The translations under genes were made by a program, and so were the position numbers. Source: Lysobacter sp. S4-A87 (lineage in GTDB: Bacteria; Pseudomonadota; Gammaproteobacteria; Xanthomonadales; Xanthomonadaceae). From it: a stretch of 64,000 bases of DNA. The notes under the pieces were generated by a model. It was not told the origin of the DNA. It saw nothing but the letters and a program-made list of their open reading frames with translations, and made no database searches. The stretch covers positions 3,534,001 to 3,598,000 of the forward strand of contig NZ_CP093341.1 in the NCBI RefSeq assembly GCF_022637455.1, read 5' to 3'. Positions 51,899-60,439 of the stretch are shown here, piece by piece; position 1 is the first letter of the stretch, and each line of letters opens with the position of its first letter.

Positions 51899-52876
51899 AT
51901 GGCCAGTTCACGGATGTCGATGCCTGCCTTCAATCCGCCCGAGGGCGGGGCGCCACTGCAGCCCGGGACCGGCACGGCAACGCCGCTGTCGCCGCATCGG
52001 GTCTGGGCCCATGACGGCCAGTTCCGCGGCATCGGTGCCGATGAGTCGACGCGGGTGTGCTGGACGGCAGTCTCGCGGCTGGGCAGCGTCGAACTGACGC
52101 GGCCGTCGTTTTCGCTCTGGATGCAGATCCGCGGCAGCGCCCAGGTACATGCGGCCGAGGGCACGTTCCGGCTGCGAACCGGTGCATGGATCGCACTCGA
52201 CAGCGATTCGGCGCCGGAGGTGCAGGCCGACCACAACGGCCTCACCCTGGCCGTGCTCGTGCCGGCCGATCTCATGCCGCTGCTGCAGGATGCCTACCTG
52301 TTTGTCGGCAAGGGCAGCATGACGTTGCGCGACCGCATCCTTGCGCTGCGGTTGTGGCACGGGGCGGTGCGCATCCTGCAAGCGCACGAGAGCGTCCCCG
52401 ACCGCACCCTGGTGCGGGCGCTGCGGCCGTTGATCCTGCACATGTCGGCGGTGCAGGCGCGCCACGTCGCCGCGCTCGGTCATTGCCCCGGCCATTCACG
52501 CACGCGCAAGCGGCGCCTGTTCAACCGCCTGCAGCGGGCGCGCCTGTACCTGGAAGGTAACGCCCACCGGATGGTGCGGATGAGCGAGATCATGGCGATC
52601 AGCAACTACTCGCTGTGGTACCTGTCGAAGTCGTTCCACGAGCTGTATGGCGAGAGCGTGCAGACGGCGGCATCGCGCCTGCGCATCGAACGCGCCTACG
52701 ACCTGCTGGAGACGACCTCGATGGACATCACCGAGATCGCCGAGTCCTGCGGATTCGACAACGCCTGCAGCTTCGCCCGCGCCTTCCGCGCCAAGAGCGG
52801 GACCAACGCCACGCAGTTCAGGAGCGCGCTGCGAGGTGCGGGCGGCCGCCGCAGGGGGCCGGTAATCTCGTCGTGA
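51899..52876 (+). CDS. AraC-family transcriptional regulator
   Basis: A 325-residue regulator. An N-terminal cupin-like sensing part is followed by a double helix-turn-helix at about 225-315 (MVRMSEIMAISNYSLWYLSK, SFHELYGESVQTAASRLRIE, then ITEIAESCGFDNACSFARAF). The last 15 residues are basic. CGGAG lies eight bases before the ATG at 51899; in-frame ATGs at 51914 and 51920 are alternatives. It follows the winged-helix/PD40 gene after 140 bp on the same strand. Together with the receptor upstream, this gives one receptor and two different regulators in a row. Confidence 0.88.
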   Translation: MASSRMSMPAFNPPEGGAPLQPGTGTATPLSPHRVWAHDGQFRGIGADESTRVCWTAVSRLGSVELTRPSFSLWMQIRGSAQVHAAEGTFRLRTGAWIALDSDSAPEVQADHNGLTLAVLVPADLMPLLQDAYLFVGKGSMTLRDRILALRLWHGAVRILQAHESVPDRTLVRALRPLILHMSAVQARHVAALGHCPGHSRTRKRRLFNRLQRARLYLEGNAHRMVRMSEIMAISNYSLWYLSKSFHELYGESVQTAASRLRIERAYDLLETTSMDITEIAESCGFDNACSFARAFRAKSGTNATQFRSALRGAGGRRRGPVISS

Positions 52877-52921
52877 CCGCATGGCCTTGCCGCGCGTATC
52901 GATCTCTGGTTGCATCGCGGT

Positions 52922-53608
52922 ATGGCCGATCACGTACTCGACAACCCCATCTGGGAATCGCTGCGCAGCCGTCATCGCGACCTGGCGCTGCGCACAGGCG
53001 ACGTTGCCCGCTATCCGGCGCAGATCGCGCCGTTCCTCGGCGTCGCCACCGACGGCGCCGACGTCGGCGCCGCGCTGGCACAACTGGTTCCGCCCGACGA
53101 CACCGTGCTGCTGCTCGGGGTGACGCCGGCGGTGCCCGAGGGCTGGCGCCTGGACAAGCTGGCGATGCTGGCGCAGATGGAATGTCCACAGCACATGGCC
53201 GAGATCAACGGCCCGCCGATCCTGGAGCTGGGCGAGGCGCACCGGCAGGACGTGCTGGCGCTGACCGCGCTGGTGTATCCGCACTATTTTCGTCCGCACA
53301 CGATGGACCTGGGACGCTACTTCGGGATCTACCAGGACAGCCGCCTGGCGGCCATCATCGGCGAGCGCATGGGCACGGACGAGTTCCAGGAAATCAGCGC
53401 CGTGTGCACGCATCCGGATTTCAACGGCCGCGGCTACGCGCGCCATCTGCTGGCGTGGCTGAGCAACGACGTGCTCGATCGCGGGCGCACGCCATTCCTC
53501 CACGTGAGCCACGAGAACCTGCGCGCCAAGCAGCTGTACGAGCGCAGTGGCTATCGTGACCGGCGCGACATCGGGTTCTGGTCGCTGAAGCGCGCCGAAG
53601 CGTCGTAA
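52922..53608 (+). CDS. GNAT N-acetyltransferase (FR47-like)
   Basis: A 228-residue enzyme. The C-terminal half is a GNAT fold of the FR47 type: GIYQDSRLAAIIGERMGTDE, FQEISAVCTHPDFNGRGYAR with the acetyl-CoA loop (N-G-R-G-Y-A), and HVSHENLRAKQLYERSGYRD. The N-terminal half (about 1-100) is unconserved, with the hydrophobic strand DTVLLLGVTPAVPEGWRL. The acceptor is unknown. An in-frame TTG 12 bp upstream is possible, but the ATG is preferred. It is convergent with the XRE regulator gene. Confidence 0.88.
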   Translation: MADHVLDNPIWESLRSRHRDLALRTGDVARYPAQIAPFLGVATDGADVGAALAQLVPPDDTVLLLGVTPAVPEGWRLDKLAMLAQMECPQHMAEINGPPILELGEAHRQDVLALTALVYPHYFRPHTMDLGRYFGIYQDSRLAAIIGERMGTDEFQEISAVCTHPDFNGRGYARHLLAWLSNDVLDRGRTPFLHVSHENLRAKQLYERSGYRDRRDIGFWSLKRAEAS

Positions 53609-53651
53609 CTCGTGCGCGATTGCCCGGACGCGGGTCGCGGCAGGCCGGCTG

Positions 53652-54476
53652 CTACGGCTGCGGCGCCGCCGCCAGTTCGCGACACAACTGCACGGTTGCC
53701 TCATCGACCGGGAAGCAGCATTCGATCCGCAGCTCGTCCAGGGTCACGTCACGCGGCGTGCCGAAGGTGGTGATGGTGGAAAAGAAGCGAAGTTGCCGGT
53801 CGTCGCGTTGCAGCACGGTCGTCAGCAGCGGCGCCGGTGCGGTATCGAGGTCGCGCCTGCGCCACCGTGCGGGCACGCCGGGGTAGGCCAGCACTTCATT
53901 GAGCAGTGCGCGCGCGGCCAGGTCCGACGGCGCGGCCGCCACTTCGGCGTGGAGATGGTGGATCAGATCGCCGGCCACTTCCTCCCAGTTCGCCACCGCC
54001 GCGCGCAGGTCATCTGGATCGAAGATCTGCCGGATCATGTTGCGGTGTGCACTGGCGCGGCCGTGCATCACGTAGCCGTTGACCCGCAACGCGGCCTCGT
54101 TGGCCATCAGCACGTCCCAGCGGCGATTGAGGACGAATGCCGGGTACGGTTCCTGCTGGGCGAGGATGAATTCGATCGCGCGCCGCACCTGCGCCAGCTC
54201 CGGTGTCGCCAGCGCGGTCTCCGGATAGCGCGGCGCATAGCCCGCGGCGACCAGCAACGCATTGCGCTCGCGCAAAGGCATGTCGAGCGCATCGGCCAGG
54301 CGCGTGACCACGTCGCGGCTGGGTTGCGCCTTGCCGGTCTCGATGCAGCTGAGGTGGCGCGGCGAGATGCCCGCATCGAGTGCCAGGTCGAGTTGGCTGA
54401 GGCGCCGCGCTGCGCGCCATTCGCGCAACACGGTGCCGACCTGGGGCCGGGACAGGGAGTGGGCGAGGTTGTTCAC
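53652..54476 (-). CDS. XRE-family regulator with MmyB-like ligand domain
   Basis: A 274-residue regulator. The N-terminal helix-turn-helix spans about 10-65 (VGTVLREWRAARRLSQLDLA, then ISPRHLSCIETGKAQPSRDV). The MmyB-like PAS-type domain follows (FVLNRRWDVLMANEAALRVN, NMIRQIFDPDDLRAAVANWE), a layout common in regulators adjacent to short-chain dehydrogenases or hydrolases. I prefer the GTG at 54476, which begins just before the helix-turn-helix. An ATG at 54527 lies inside a 20-bp palindrome and would add 17 residues. It is divergent from the Tat-exported alpha/beta hydrolase, its likely target. Confidence 0.85.
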   Translation of the reverse strand: MNNLAHSLSRPQVGTVLREWRAARRLSQLDLALDAGISPRHLSCIETGKAQPSRDVVTRLADALDMPLRERNALLVAAGYAPRYPETALATPELAQVRRAIEFILAQQEPYPAFVLNRRWDVLMANEAALRVNGYVMHGRASAHRNMIRQIFDPDDLRAAVANWEEVAGDLIHHLHAEVAAAPSDLAARALLNEVLAYPGVPARWRRRDLDTAPAPLLTTVLQRDDRQLRFFSTITTFGTPRDVTLDELRIECCFPVDEATVQLCRELAAAPQP

Positions 54477-54520
54477 GGCCGCAGCATACGGGCCGTCCGC
54501 GATGAGTTCCACGACCTCAC

Positions 54521-54540
54521 AGGTCATGACGCCATGACCT
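54521..54540. promoter_or_regulatory. Operator-like palindrome between XRE regulator and hydrolase genes
   Basis: AGGTCATG-ACGC-CATGACCT is a perfect 8-4-8 inverted repeat, centred about 55 bp upstream of the regulator's GTG start and 100 bp upstream of the hydrolase ATG. No other symmetric element of this length is in the spacer. Confidence 0.6.
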
Positions 54541-54631
54541 GGGACTTCGTTGATCGCATGCCCTGCCAGGCGAATCATTTGCCATGACGACGGGGCCCTC
54601 CCGTCGAAAGCTTCCCCCGGAGATCGAGACC

Positions 54632-55618
54632 ATGATTCGCAGGCAGTTCCTGGCAATGGCAATGGGCACCGTGGCAGCTGGCGTGCTGGGTGGATATTCG
54701 GCGGCACTGGGCGCAACTGCGGGTGGTGCGGCCGCGGCGGCCGGTGACGACGCTGTCGCGGCAGCAGCGTTCCGCGCGGCCAGCCGCTTCATGAAGACGC
54801 CGTTCGGCAACATCGCCTATGCCGAACGCGGCAGCGGCGAGGCCGCGCTGTTCCTGCACGGCTTCCCGCTCAACGGTTACCAGTGGCGCGGGGCTCTGCA
54901 ACGGCTGTCGCCGTACCGGCGCTGCATCGCGCCGGACTTCCTCGGACTGGGCAACACCGAGGTCGCGCCGGGCCAGAGCGTGGCGCCCGATGCCCAGGTG
55001 GCGATGCTGGCCGATCTGCTCGATCGCCTCGGCATCGACCGTGTCGACCTGATCGCCAACGACAGCGGCGGCCAGGCCGCGCAGCTGTTCCTGGCGCGCT
55101 ATCCGCAGCGCGTGCGCACGCTACTGCTGACCAACTGCGACTCGGAGATCGAATGCCCGCCGCCGGCATTGTTGCCGGTGCTGGAGCTGGCAAAGCAGGG
55201 CAGGTTCGTCGAGGAATGGCTGGCGCCCTGGCTGGCGGACAAGACGCTGGCGCGCTCGCCGCAGGGCCTGGGCGGGCAGACGTTCACCTATCCGTCCCAT
55301 CCCACCGACGAAGCCGTCGATACCTACCTCGGCCCGCTGGTACGCAACGCCGACCGCACCCATGCCTACGCGATCGGACTCGACCGCAACTGGCTGCAGG
55401 GCATCGGCCCGGCACTTGCGCGCTTCGAGGGGCCGACCCGGATCATCTGGGGCACCGGCGACACCATCTTCTCCGAGCGCGGTGCCGAGCATCTGGACCG
55501 CAGCTTCGGCAATTCGCGCGGCATGCGTCGCATCGAGGGAGCGAAGCTGTTCTTCCCGGAAGAGTTTCCCGACGTGATCGCCGAGGAAGCGCGCGCGCTG
55601 TGGGGCGTCCAGGCCTGA
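54632..55618 (+). CDS. Tat-exported alpha/beta hydrolase with probable Asp nucleophile
   Basis: A 328-residue exported hydrolase. The start MIRRQFLAMAMGTVAAGVLG carries a twin-arginine motif (RRQFL) and a hydrophobic stretch, so it leaves the cell folded. The fold is clear from LFLHGFPLNGYQWRGALQ (oxyanion region), DFLGLGNTE, and the nucleophile elbow DLIANDSGGQAAQLFLARYP. Alignment with VxDWGG of haloalkane dehalogenases puts Asp, not Ser, at the nucleophile position, as in the GNDTGG-type relatives. GGAG nine bases upstream supports the ATG at 54632. The catalytic His lies in the C-terminal part; the substrate is unknown. Confidence 0.88.
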   Translation: MIRRQFLAMAMGTVAAGVLGGYSAALGATAGGAAAAAGDDAVAAAAFRAASRFMKTPFGNIAYAERGSGEAALFLHGFPLNGYQWRGALQRLSPYRRCIAPDFLGLGNTEVAPGQSVAPDAQVAMLADLLDRLGIDRVDLIANDSGGQAAQLFLARYPQRVRTLLLTNCDSEIECPPPALLPVLELAKQGRFVEEWLAPWLADKTLARSPQGLGGQTFTYPSHPTDEAVDTYLGPLVRNADRTHAYAIGLDRNWLQGIGPALARFEGPTRIIWGTGDTIFSERGAEHLDRSFGNSRGMRRIEGAKLFFPEEFPDVIAEEARALWGVQA

Positions 55619-55638
55619 CAGGGCCCGACAGCGCGGCT

Positions 55639-55683
55639 GCACGATCGTTGACGGCACGATCGTTGACGGCACGATCGTTGACT
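55639..55683. repeat. Three tandem 15-bp repeats, each with an 8-bp palindrome
   Basis: GCACGATCGTTGACG is repeated exactly at 55639 and 55654, and as GCACGATCGTTGACT at 55669. Each unit contains the palindrome ACGATCGT. The array fills most of the 72-bp gap between the convergent hydrolase and aminotransferase genes. It has an iteron-like look but no replication genes. Confidence 0.92.
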
Positions 55684-55690
55684 GCAGGGA

Positions 55691-57016
55691 TCAACCGGCG
55701 AGTTCGTGGACTGCGCGTGCGGCGCGGTCCACTTCCTCCGGCGTGTTGACCAGGCTCGGCGCCAGGCGCGGGTAACTGATGGCGTAGGGGCTGCTGCTGG
55801 CGATGATCTTTTGCCCGAGCAGCCGCTTGACCACGTCCTCGGTCTTCATGCCGTCAACCTCGAACGCGACCAGGCCTGCCGACAGATCGCTCGTCATCGG
55901 CGTATGGATCCTGATCCTGCGGTTCTGCGCGAGGTTCTTCTTGAGCTGGTCATTGAGCCCGGAGATGCGGGCGGCGACACGTTGCCGACCCATCTGCTGG
56001 TGCATCTGGAACGCGGCGGCCATGGCCCACTGGTGCTCAAAGGCGTGGAAACCGCCGGGACACATGCGAGCGGCGTTGCCGGGTGTCTTCGGGACGCGGT
56101 TCTCCGCCCAGGCGTTGTAGGACTCCCATTCGCTGAAGGTCGGCACCGTCGGCTGCAACCGTGCCCAGTTTTCGGCCTTCGCCCAGACGATGGCAGTGCC
56201 CCGCGGCGCGAACATCCACTTGTGGCAGCCCGCGCAGAAGTAATCGGCGCCGATCGTGGCGATGGTCTCGTCGGCCGCGCCAATGCCGTGCACGCCGTCG
56301 ACCACCAGCAGCACGTCGGGATGCCTGGCTTTCAACGCGGCGGCGAGCTGCCGGATCGGCAGGCGAATGCCGGTGCTGGAATGGACCCAGGTCAGGCCGA
56401 CCACGCGCGTGGTCGGCTTCACGCCCTGCAGCAAACGCTCGACCAGTTGGTCGGTGCTGGCCTTGGCGGAATCCTCGAACAGCGTGATCTTGCGCATCGA
56501 GGCGCCGCTGCGCTGGCAGGCCAGGCGGATGGACTCGTGGTGCGAGTAGTGGTCGTGGACGGTGGTGAGGACTTCGTCGCCGGCCTTGAGCGGCAGGCCG
56601 TGGTAGACCAGCGCGAGGCTTTCGGTGGTGCTGCGGGTGAGGCAGACCTGGTCGGGCTCGCCGCCCAGGTAGGCGGCAATGGTCGTCTGCACCTTCAGCG
56701 GAACATTGTGCGCTTCGTCTTCGAACAGGCCCTGCTCGATCACCAGGAACGGGTTCTGGTCGATGGAGCGGCGATAGGCCTCGATGGCGTCGCGCACCGG
56801 TGCCGGATGGCTGGCGATGAAGAAACTGGCGAAATGGGCATAGGCCGGGTCGAGCGCGAACTGCGCGCGGACCCGGGTCCAGTCCGACAGGTCGGGCAGG
56901 GCGGGCGTTTCCCGCGCAAGCGCGGCCAGCAGGCCCCCGGGGAGGACTGCGACGGCACCGGCAACGGCGGGCAGGGCCAGGAACTGGCGGCGCGAATGCG
57001 AAAGTGACGGGCTCAT
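55691..57016 (-). CDS. Tat-exported class V aminotransferase (isopenicillin-N-epimerase-like)
   Basis: A 441-residue PLP enzyme with a twin-arginine signal (HSRRQFLALPAVAGAVAVLP). The fold-type I core shows PDQVCLTRSTTESLALVYHG, TVHDHYSHHESI, LTWVHSSTGIRLPIRQLAAA, LLVVDGVHGIGA (Asp contacting the cofactor ring) and DYFCAGCHKWMFAPRGTAIV with the PLP lysine. It fits the isopenicillin N epimerase / cysteine-desulfurase-like group, but no beta-lactam genes are present, so that name should not be read as function. Export of a folded PLP enzyme to the periplasm is unusual. The ATG at 57016 places the RR motif near the start. It is convergent with another Tat substrate gene. Confidence 0.9.
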   Translation of the reverse strand: MSPSLSHSRRQFLALPAVAGAVAVLPGGLLAALARETPALPDLSDWTRVRAQFALDPAYAHFASFFIASHPAPVRDAIEAYRRSIDQNPFLVIEQGLFEDEAHNVPLKVQTTIAAYLGGEPDQVCLTRSTTESLALVYHGLPLKAGDEVLTTVHDHYSHHESIRLACQRSGASMRKITLFEDSAKASTDQLVERLLQGVKPTTRVVGLTWVHSSTGIRLPIRQLAAALKARHPDVLLVVDGVHGIGAADETIATIGADYFCAGCHKWMFAPRGTAIVWAKAENWARLQPTVPTFSEWESYNAWAENRVPKTPGNAARMCPGGFHAFEHQWAMAAAFQMHQQMGRQRVAARISGLNDQLKKNLAQNRRIRIHTPMTSDLSAGLVAFEVDGMKTEDVVKRLLGQKIIASSSPYAISYPRLAPSLVNTPEEVDRAARAVHELAG

Positions 57017-57286
57017 GGCGGTTTCCAGGGAGCTTGCGACGAGGGACGAAAGCACGACCACACGCGACCGCCGCAGCCTGCGCCGGGCGCGGTTCAAATC
57101 AGGTAAACGCCATACGGCCGGATTGCGGTCGCGCGCGCCGCTGACTGGACCGCGGGTCGGGCGGGGCGACCGTCCGGCGCGGGTGAAGCCGCTCTTCACA
57201 CCCGTTCGGCACGGGTTCTGCCAGCCTCTTTGCGCCGTCCCGCTGTCGGATCATCGCGGTCCGTCGCGGCACGAAGGAGCAGCGCC

Positions 57287-58960
57287 ATGGTGCAGACCGG
57301 ACGACGCGCATCACGGGGATGGGTTGCCTGGTTGCTGGCCGCCGTACTGACCGCCTGCGGCGGCGGTGGCGGAAGCCCGCGCGCCACCGTCTCGCCGCCA
57401 CCCACGCCGCAGAACCGGCCGCCGGTATTCACCTCCGGTGCGACGGCAACGGTGCCGGAAGACACCACGGCGGCTTTCTACACCGCCACGGCGACCGACG
57501 CCGATGCCAATCCGATCACGTTCTCGCTGGCGGGCGGCGCCGACCAGGCGCGCCTGCGCATCACCTCCGGCGGCGACCTGTCATTCGTCACCGCACCGGA
57601 CTTCGAAAATCCTGTCGACGCCAACGGCGACAACATCTACCTGGTGACCATCGCCGCGAGCGACGGAACCGCCAGCGTCACGCAGGCGCTGTCGGTCACT
57701 GTCACCAATGTCCTGGGCGCCGGCTTCCGCGTGCGTCGCGTGGCCAGCGGACTCAACTTCCCGATCTTCATCGCCTCGATGCCCGACGGCAGCGGGCGCT
57801 TGTTCGTGGTCGAGCGCGAGGGCCGCATCCGCATCATGACCGCGAACGGGGCAATCGCCCCCACACCGTTCCTCGACGTCACCGGCACGATTTCGATCGA
57901 TGGCGAACGCGGTCTGCTCGGATTCGCGACGGCGCCGGATTTCTTCACCAGCGGACGCTTCTACGTCCACCTGACCGCGCCGGACGGAACCATCGAAGTG
58001 CGTCGCTACCAGACCGTCGCGGGCGACCTCAATCGTGCCGATCCCGCCAGCGGCGACGCCATCCTGCGCGTGCCGCACCCGCGCAGCAACCACAACGGTG
58101 GCTGGATCGCCTTTGGTCCCGACAACATGCTCTACATCGCCATGGGCGATGGCGGCGGCTCCGGTGACCCGGACAACAACGGCCAGAACACCGGCACGCT
58201 GCTCGGCAAGATCCTGCGCGTGGACCCTGCCACCGATGCGTTCCCCGGCGATCCCAATCGCGACTATGCGATTCCGGCCGGAAACCCCTTCGCCACGTCC
58301 GGCGGTGCGCCGGAAGTGTGGGCATACGGGTTGCGCAATCCGTTCCGCAACAACTTCGATACGCAGACCGGCAATCTGCTGATCGGCGATGTCGGCCAGG
58401 GGGCGATCGAGGAAATCGACCTGATGCGCCCCGGCGACGGCGGTGCCAACTTCGGCTGGCCGGTGCTGGAGGGCACCGCGGCGTTCCGCGGCGGCCCGAC
58501 CACGGGAATGACCCCGCCGGTCGCGCAGTACTCGCACGGCACCGGTCCGGTCAATGGCGGTTCGGTGACCGGGGGCGTGGTGTATCGCGGCACGGTCGAG
58601 TCGCTGCTCGGCCAGTACATCTTTGCCGACTTCGTCAGGCCCAACATCTGGTCGTTGCCGGTATCGATGCTGGTGCCCGGTACGACGGTGCAGGCCAACC
58701 AGTTCACCCAGCGCAATGGCGACTTCACCCCGGATGCCGGCGCGTTCACCAACATCGTCAGCATCAATGCCGACAGCAGTGGGCAGGTGTACCTGGTCGA
58801 CTTCGACGGCGAGATCTTCGTGATCGAGGCGGCCGCCGCCGGTTTGCCCCTGGCGGCATCGCAGATGGCGCCGCAGCAGATGGCGCCGCAGCAGATCCTG
58901 GGCGCGAGCCTGTCGCGGCGACTGGGTGGGCGTGGGGATTCGCGCGTGAGGCGTCCGTAG
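57287..58960 (+). CDS. PQQ/sugar-dehydrogenase-type lipoprotein with cadherin-like domain
   Basis: A 557-residue lipoprotein. The lipobox is LTACGGGGGS, followed by a Pro-rich spacer. Residues about 45-145 form a cadherin-like domain (PPVFTSGATATVPEDTTAAF, TATDADANPITFSLAGGAD). A six-bladed propeller of the soluble glucose/sorbosone dehydrogenase type follows: FPIFIASMPDGSGRLFVVER, ERGLLGFATAPDF, NHNGGWIAFGPDNMLYIAMG, GKILRVDP, EVWAYGLRNPFRNNFD. GLRNP and NHNGG lie at the PQQ/calcium site in this family. The C-terminus holds MAPQQ repeats and a basic tail. It probably oxidises sugars or aldoses at the cell surface. AAGGAG precedes the ATG. Confidence 0.9.
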   Translation: MVQTGRRASRGWVAWLLAAVLTACGGGGGSPRATVSPPPTPQNRPPVFTSGATATVPEDTTAAFYTATATDADANPITFSLAGGADQARLRITSGGDLSFVTAPDFENPVDANGDNIYLVTIAASDGTASVTQALSVTVTNVLGAGFRVRRVASGLNFPIFIASMPDGSGRLFVVEREGRIRIMTANGAIAPTPFLDVTGTISIDGERGLLGFATAPDFFTSGRFYVHLTAPDGTIEVRRYQTVAGDLNRADPASGDAILRVPHPRSNHNGGWIAFGPDNMLYIAMGDGGGSGDPDNNGQNTGTLLGKILRVDPATDAFPGDPNRDYAIPAGNPFATSGGAPEVWAYGLRNPFRNNFDTQTGNLLIGDVGQGAIEEIDLMRPGDGGANFGWPVLEGTAAFRGGPTTGMTPPVAQYSHGTGPVNGGSVTGGVVYRGTVESLLGQYIFADFVRPNIWSLPVSMLVPGTTVQANQFTQRNGDFTPDAGAFTNIVSINADSSGQVYLVDFDGEIFVIEAAAAGLPLAASQMAPQQMAPQQILGASLSRRLGGRGDSRVRRP

Positions 58961-58973
58961 CCGGCGACAGCAG

Positions 58974-59047
58974 GTAGCCCGGGTAAGCGAAGCGCACCCG
59001 GGGGCGGAGAGGCAGGACCCCGGGTGCGCTGCGCTTACCCGGGCTAC
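58974..59047. repeat. GTAG-type REP inverted pair
   Basis: A direct unit starting GTAGCCCGGGTAAGCGAAGC and an inverted unit ending CTTACCCGGGCTAC are spaced by about 16 bases. Together they form a large hairpin just after the sugar-dehydrogenase-like gene. Confidence 0.88.
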
Positions 59048-59156
59048 GGTGTCCATTACTTAGGCCGACAGTCAGCCCGCGCATCGTATGCTTGGGTATA
59101 CGCGTGCCGTCGGCGCGCATTCATCGACTGACCGAATCGGGACATCCTTGCGACAG

Positions 59157-60320
59157 ATGCTCAAGCACTCCTGGCCGTTGTTGTTTTGCGTGGCGTTGGC
59201 TGCCTGCCAGCGCGCCGAGCCGGTGACGCATTCGGCCATGGTCATCGAAGAGGTGAACAGCCCGCAGGACGGCGGTGCGATCAGTACCGCGCCGGTCAAG
59301 GTGCCACCCGCCGCGACCGATTCGACCGGATCGCCGCGCCAGGCCAAGACCAGCGTGCGTGAATCGGCCAAAGGCAAGAGCGAAGAGGCGCCGATCGACT
59401 GGTCGACGCTGGAGCTGACCTCGGGCGAAGCCTCCATCAGCTGCGAGCTGGACTACGCCACGCTGGGCGATGGCAACGTGCTGGTGAAGTTCGACAAGGA
59501 CGGCCTGCGCGAAGCGCTGAAGCCGTGCGTCGAACGCGGCGTCGCGCGGCTGCGCTACAAGGGCAAGATCACCGCCGAATTCGGTTCGCTGGTCGAGCGC
59601 GTGACCCATGTCGCCAACGAGCTGGGTATCCACAAGCGCGTACTCGATGTCGATTCGGCCGGCGGCCAGGTCGAGGACGCGATCAAGGCCGGCGACTTCA
59701 TCGCCGAGTCGCGCTGGACGATCTGGGTGCGCGAAGGCGCGATCTGCCACAGCGCCTGCGTGTTCATCCTCAGCGCCGGCGACACCCGCATGATCGCCGG
59801 CCAGGTCGGCATCCACCGCATCATCCGCATGAGTTCGACCGCGACCACGCGCGCGCAGCTCAACGCCGAACTGCGCGTGGTCTACGAGCGCGTGCGTGAT
59901 TACCTCGAGCGCAACGGCGCCGCGACCGCGGTCGCCGACCTGATGATGGCCGTGCCCAATCGCGGCCTGCGCCTGCTCACGGTCGAGGAACTGGAGCTGT
60001 ACGGCCTGGACGGCGTCAATCCGGCCCAGGACGATCTCGACCGCCTGCGCCTGATGCGCAAGTGCGGCGAGGACTTCGTCAGCCGCCGCGATTCTTTCGT
60101 GCGTGCCTTCGACAAGCGCTGCAAGACGCCCAACACCGACCTGGACGCGCTCAACACCTGCGGCCTGGACCTGCGCAAGGACTACGGCTTCCCCGACCAG
60201 GCCTGCCCGGCGGAAAGTCCGTTGTCGGAGTTCGATCCGGGGACGGCGCTGGTGCCGGGCGCCAGCAAGCCAGACGGCGTGTCGCAGCAGTCGGTCAAGC
60301 CGAAGGCAGGCGAGAGCTGA
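59157..60320 (+). CDS. Lipoprotein with ClpP/crotonase-like serine hydrolase fold
   Basis: A 387-residue lipoprotein (lipobox ALAAC). After a Ser/Thr/Lys-rich stretch, a ClpP-like domain spans about 85-300. RVLDVDSAGGQVEDAIKAGD corresponds to the ClpP/SppA strand with the conserved SxGG, EGAICHSACVFILSAGDTRM would hold the nucleophile (Ser199), and GQVGIHRIIRM the His (His220). LLTVEELELYGLDGVN is typical of the fold's end. This is the layout of periplasmic ClpP-like (COG3904-type) proteins of unknown substrate. The C-terminal 80 residues are Cys-rich (six Cys) with spacing that fits disulfides. A membrane protein gene follows after 119 bp. Confidence 0.85.
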   Translation: MLKHSWPLLFCVALAACQRAEPVTHSAMVIEEVNSPQDGGAISTAPVKVPPAATDSTGSPRQAKTSVRESAKGKSEEAPIDWSTLELTSGEASISCELDYATLGDGNVLVKFDKDGLREALKPCVERGVARLRYKGKITAEFGSLVERVTHVANELGIHKRVLDVDSAGGQVEDAIKAGDFIAESRWTIWVREGAICHSACVFILSAGDTRMIAGQVGIHRIIRMSSTATTRAQLNAELRVVYERVRDYLERNGAATAVADLMMAVPNRGLRLLTVEELELYGLDGVNPAQDDLDRLRLMRKCGEDFVSRRDSFVRAFDKRCKTPNTDLDALNTCGLDLRKDYGFPDQACPAESPLSEFDPGTALVPGASKPDGVSQQSVKPKAGES

Positions 60321-60439
60321 CGCCGGCCACGCACGCCTGATCGGAGCGACCATCGCCAGGACGGCGTGAGCCGGCCATCACATCACTCGCGGCACGATGC
60401 CCCGGCGCGCACCGACCCGGCGCGCCGGAGGGGTCCGGA

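Noticed and set aside
55691-57016. Beta-lactam biosynthesis gene (isopenicillin N epimerase)
   Set aside because: No other beta-lactam genes are nearby, and class V aminotransferase relatives are broadly misnamed this way.
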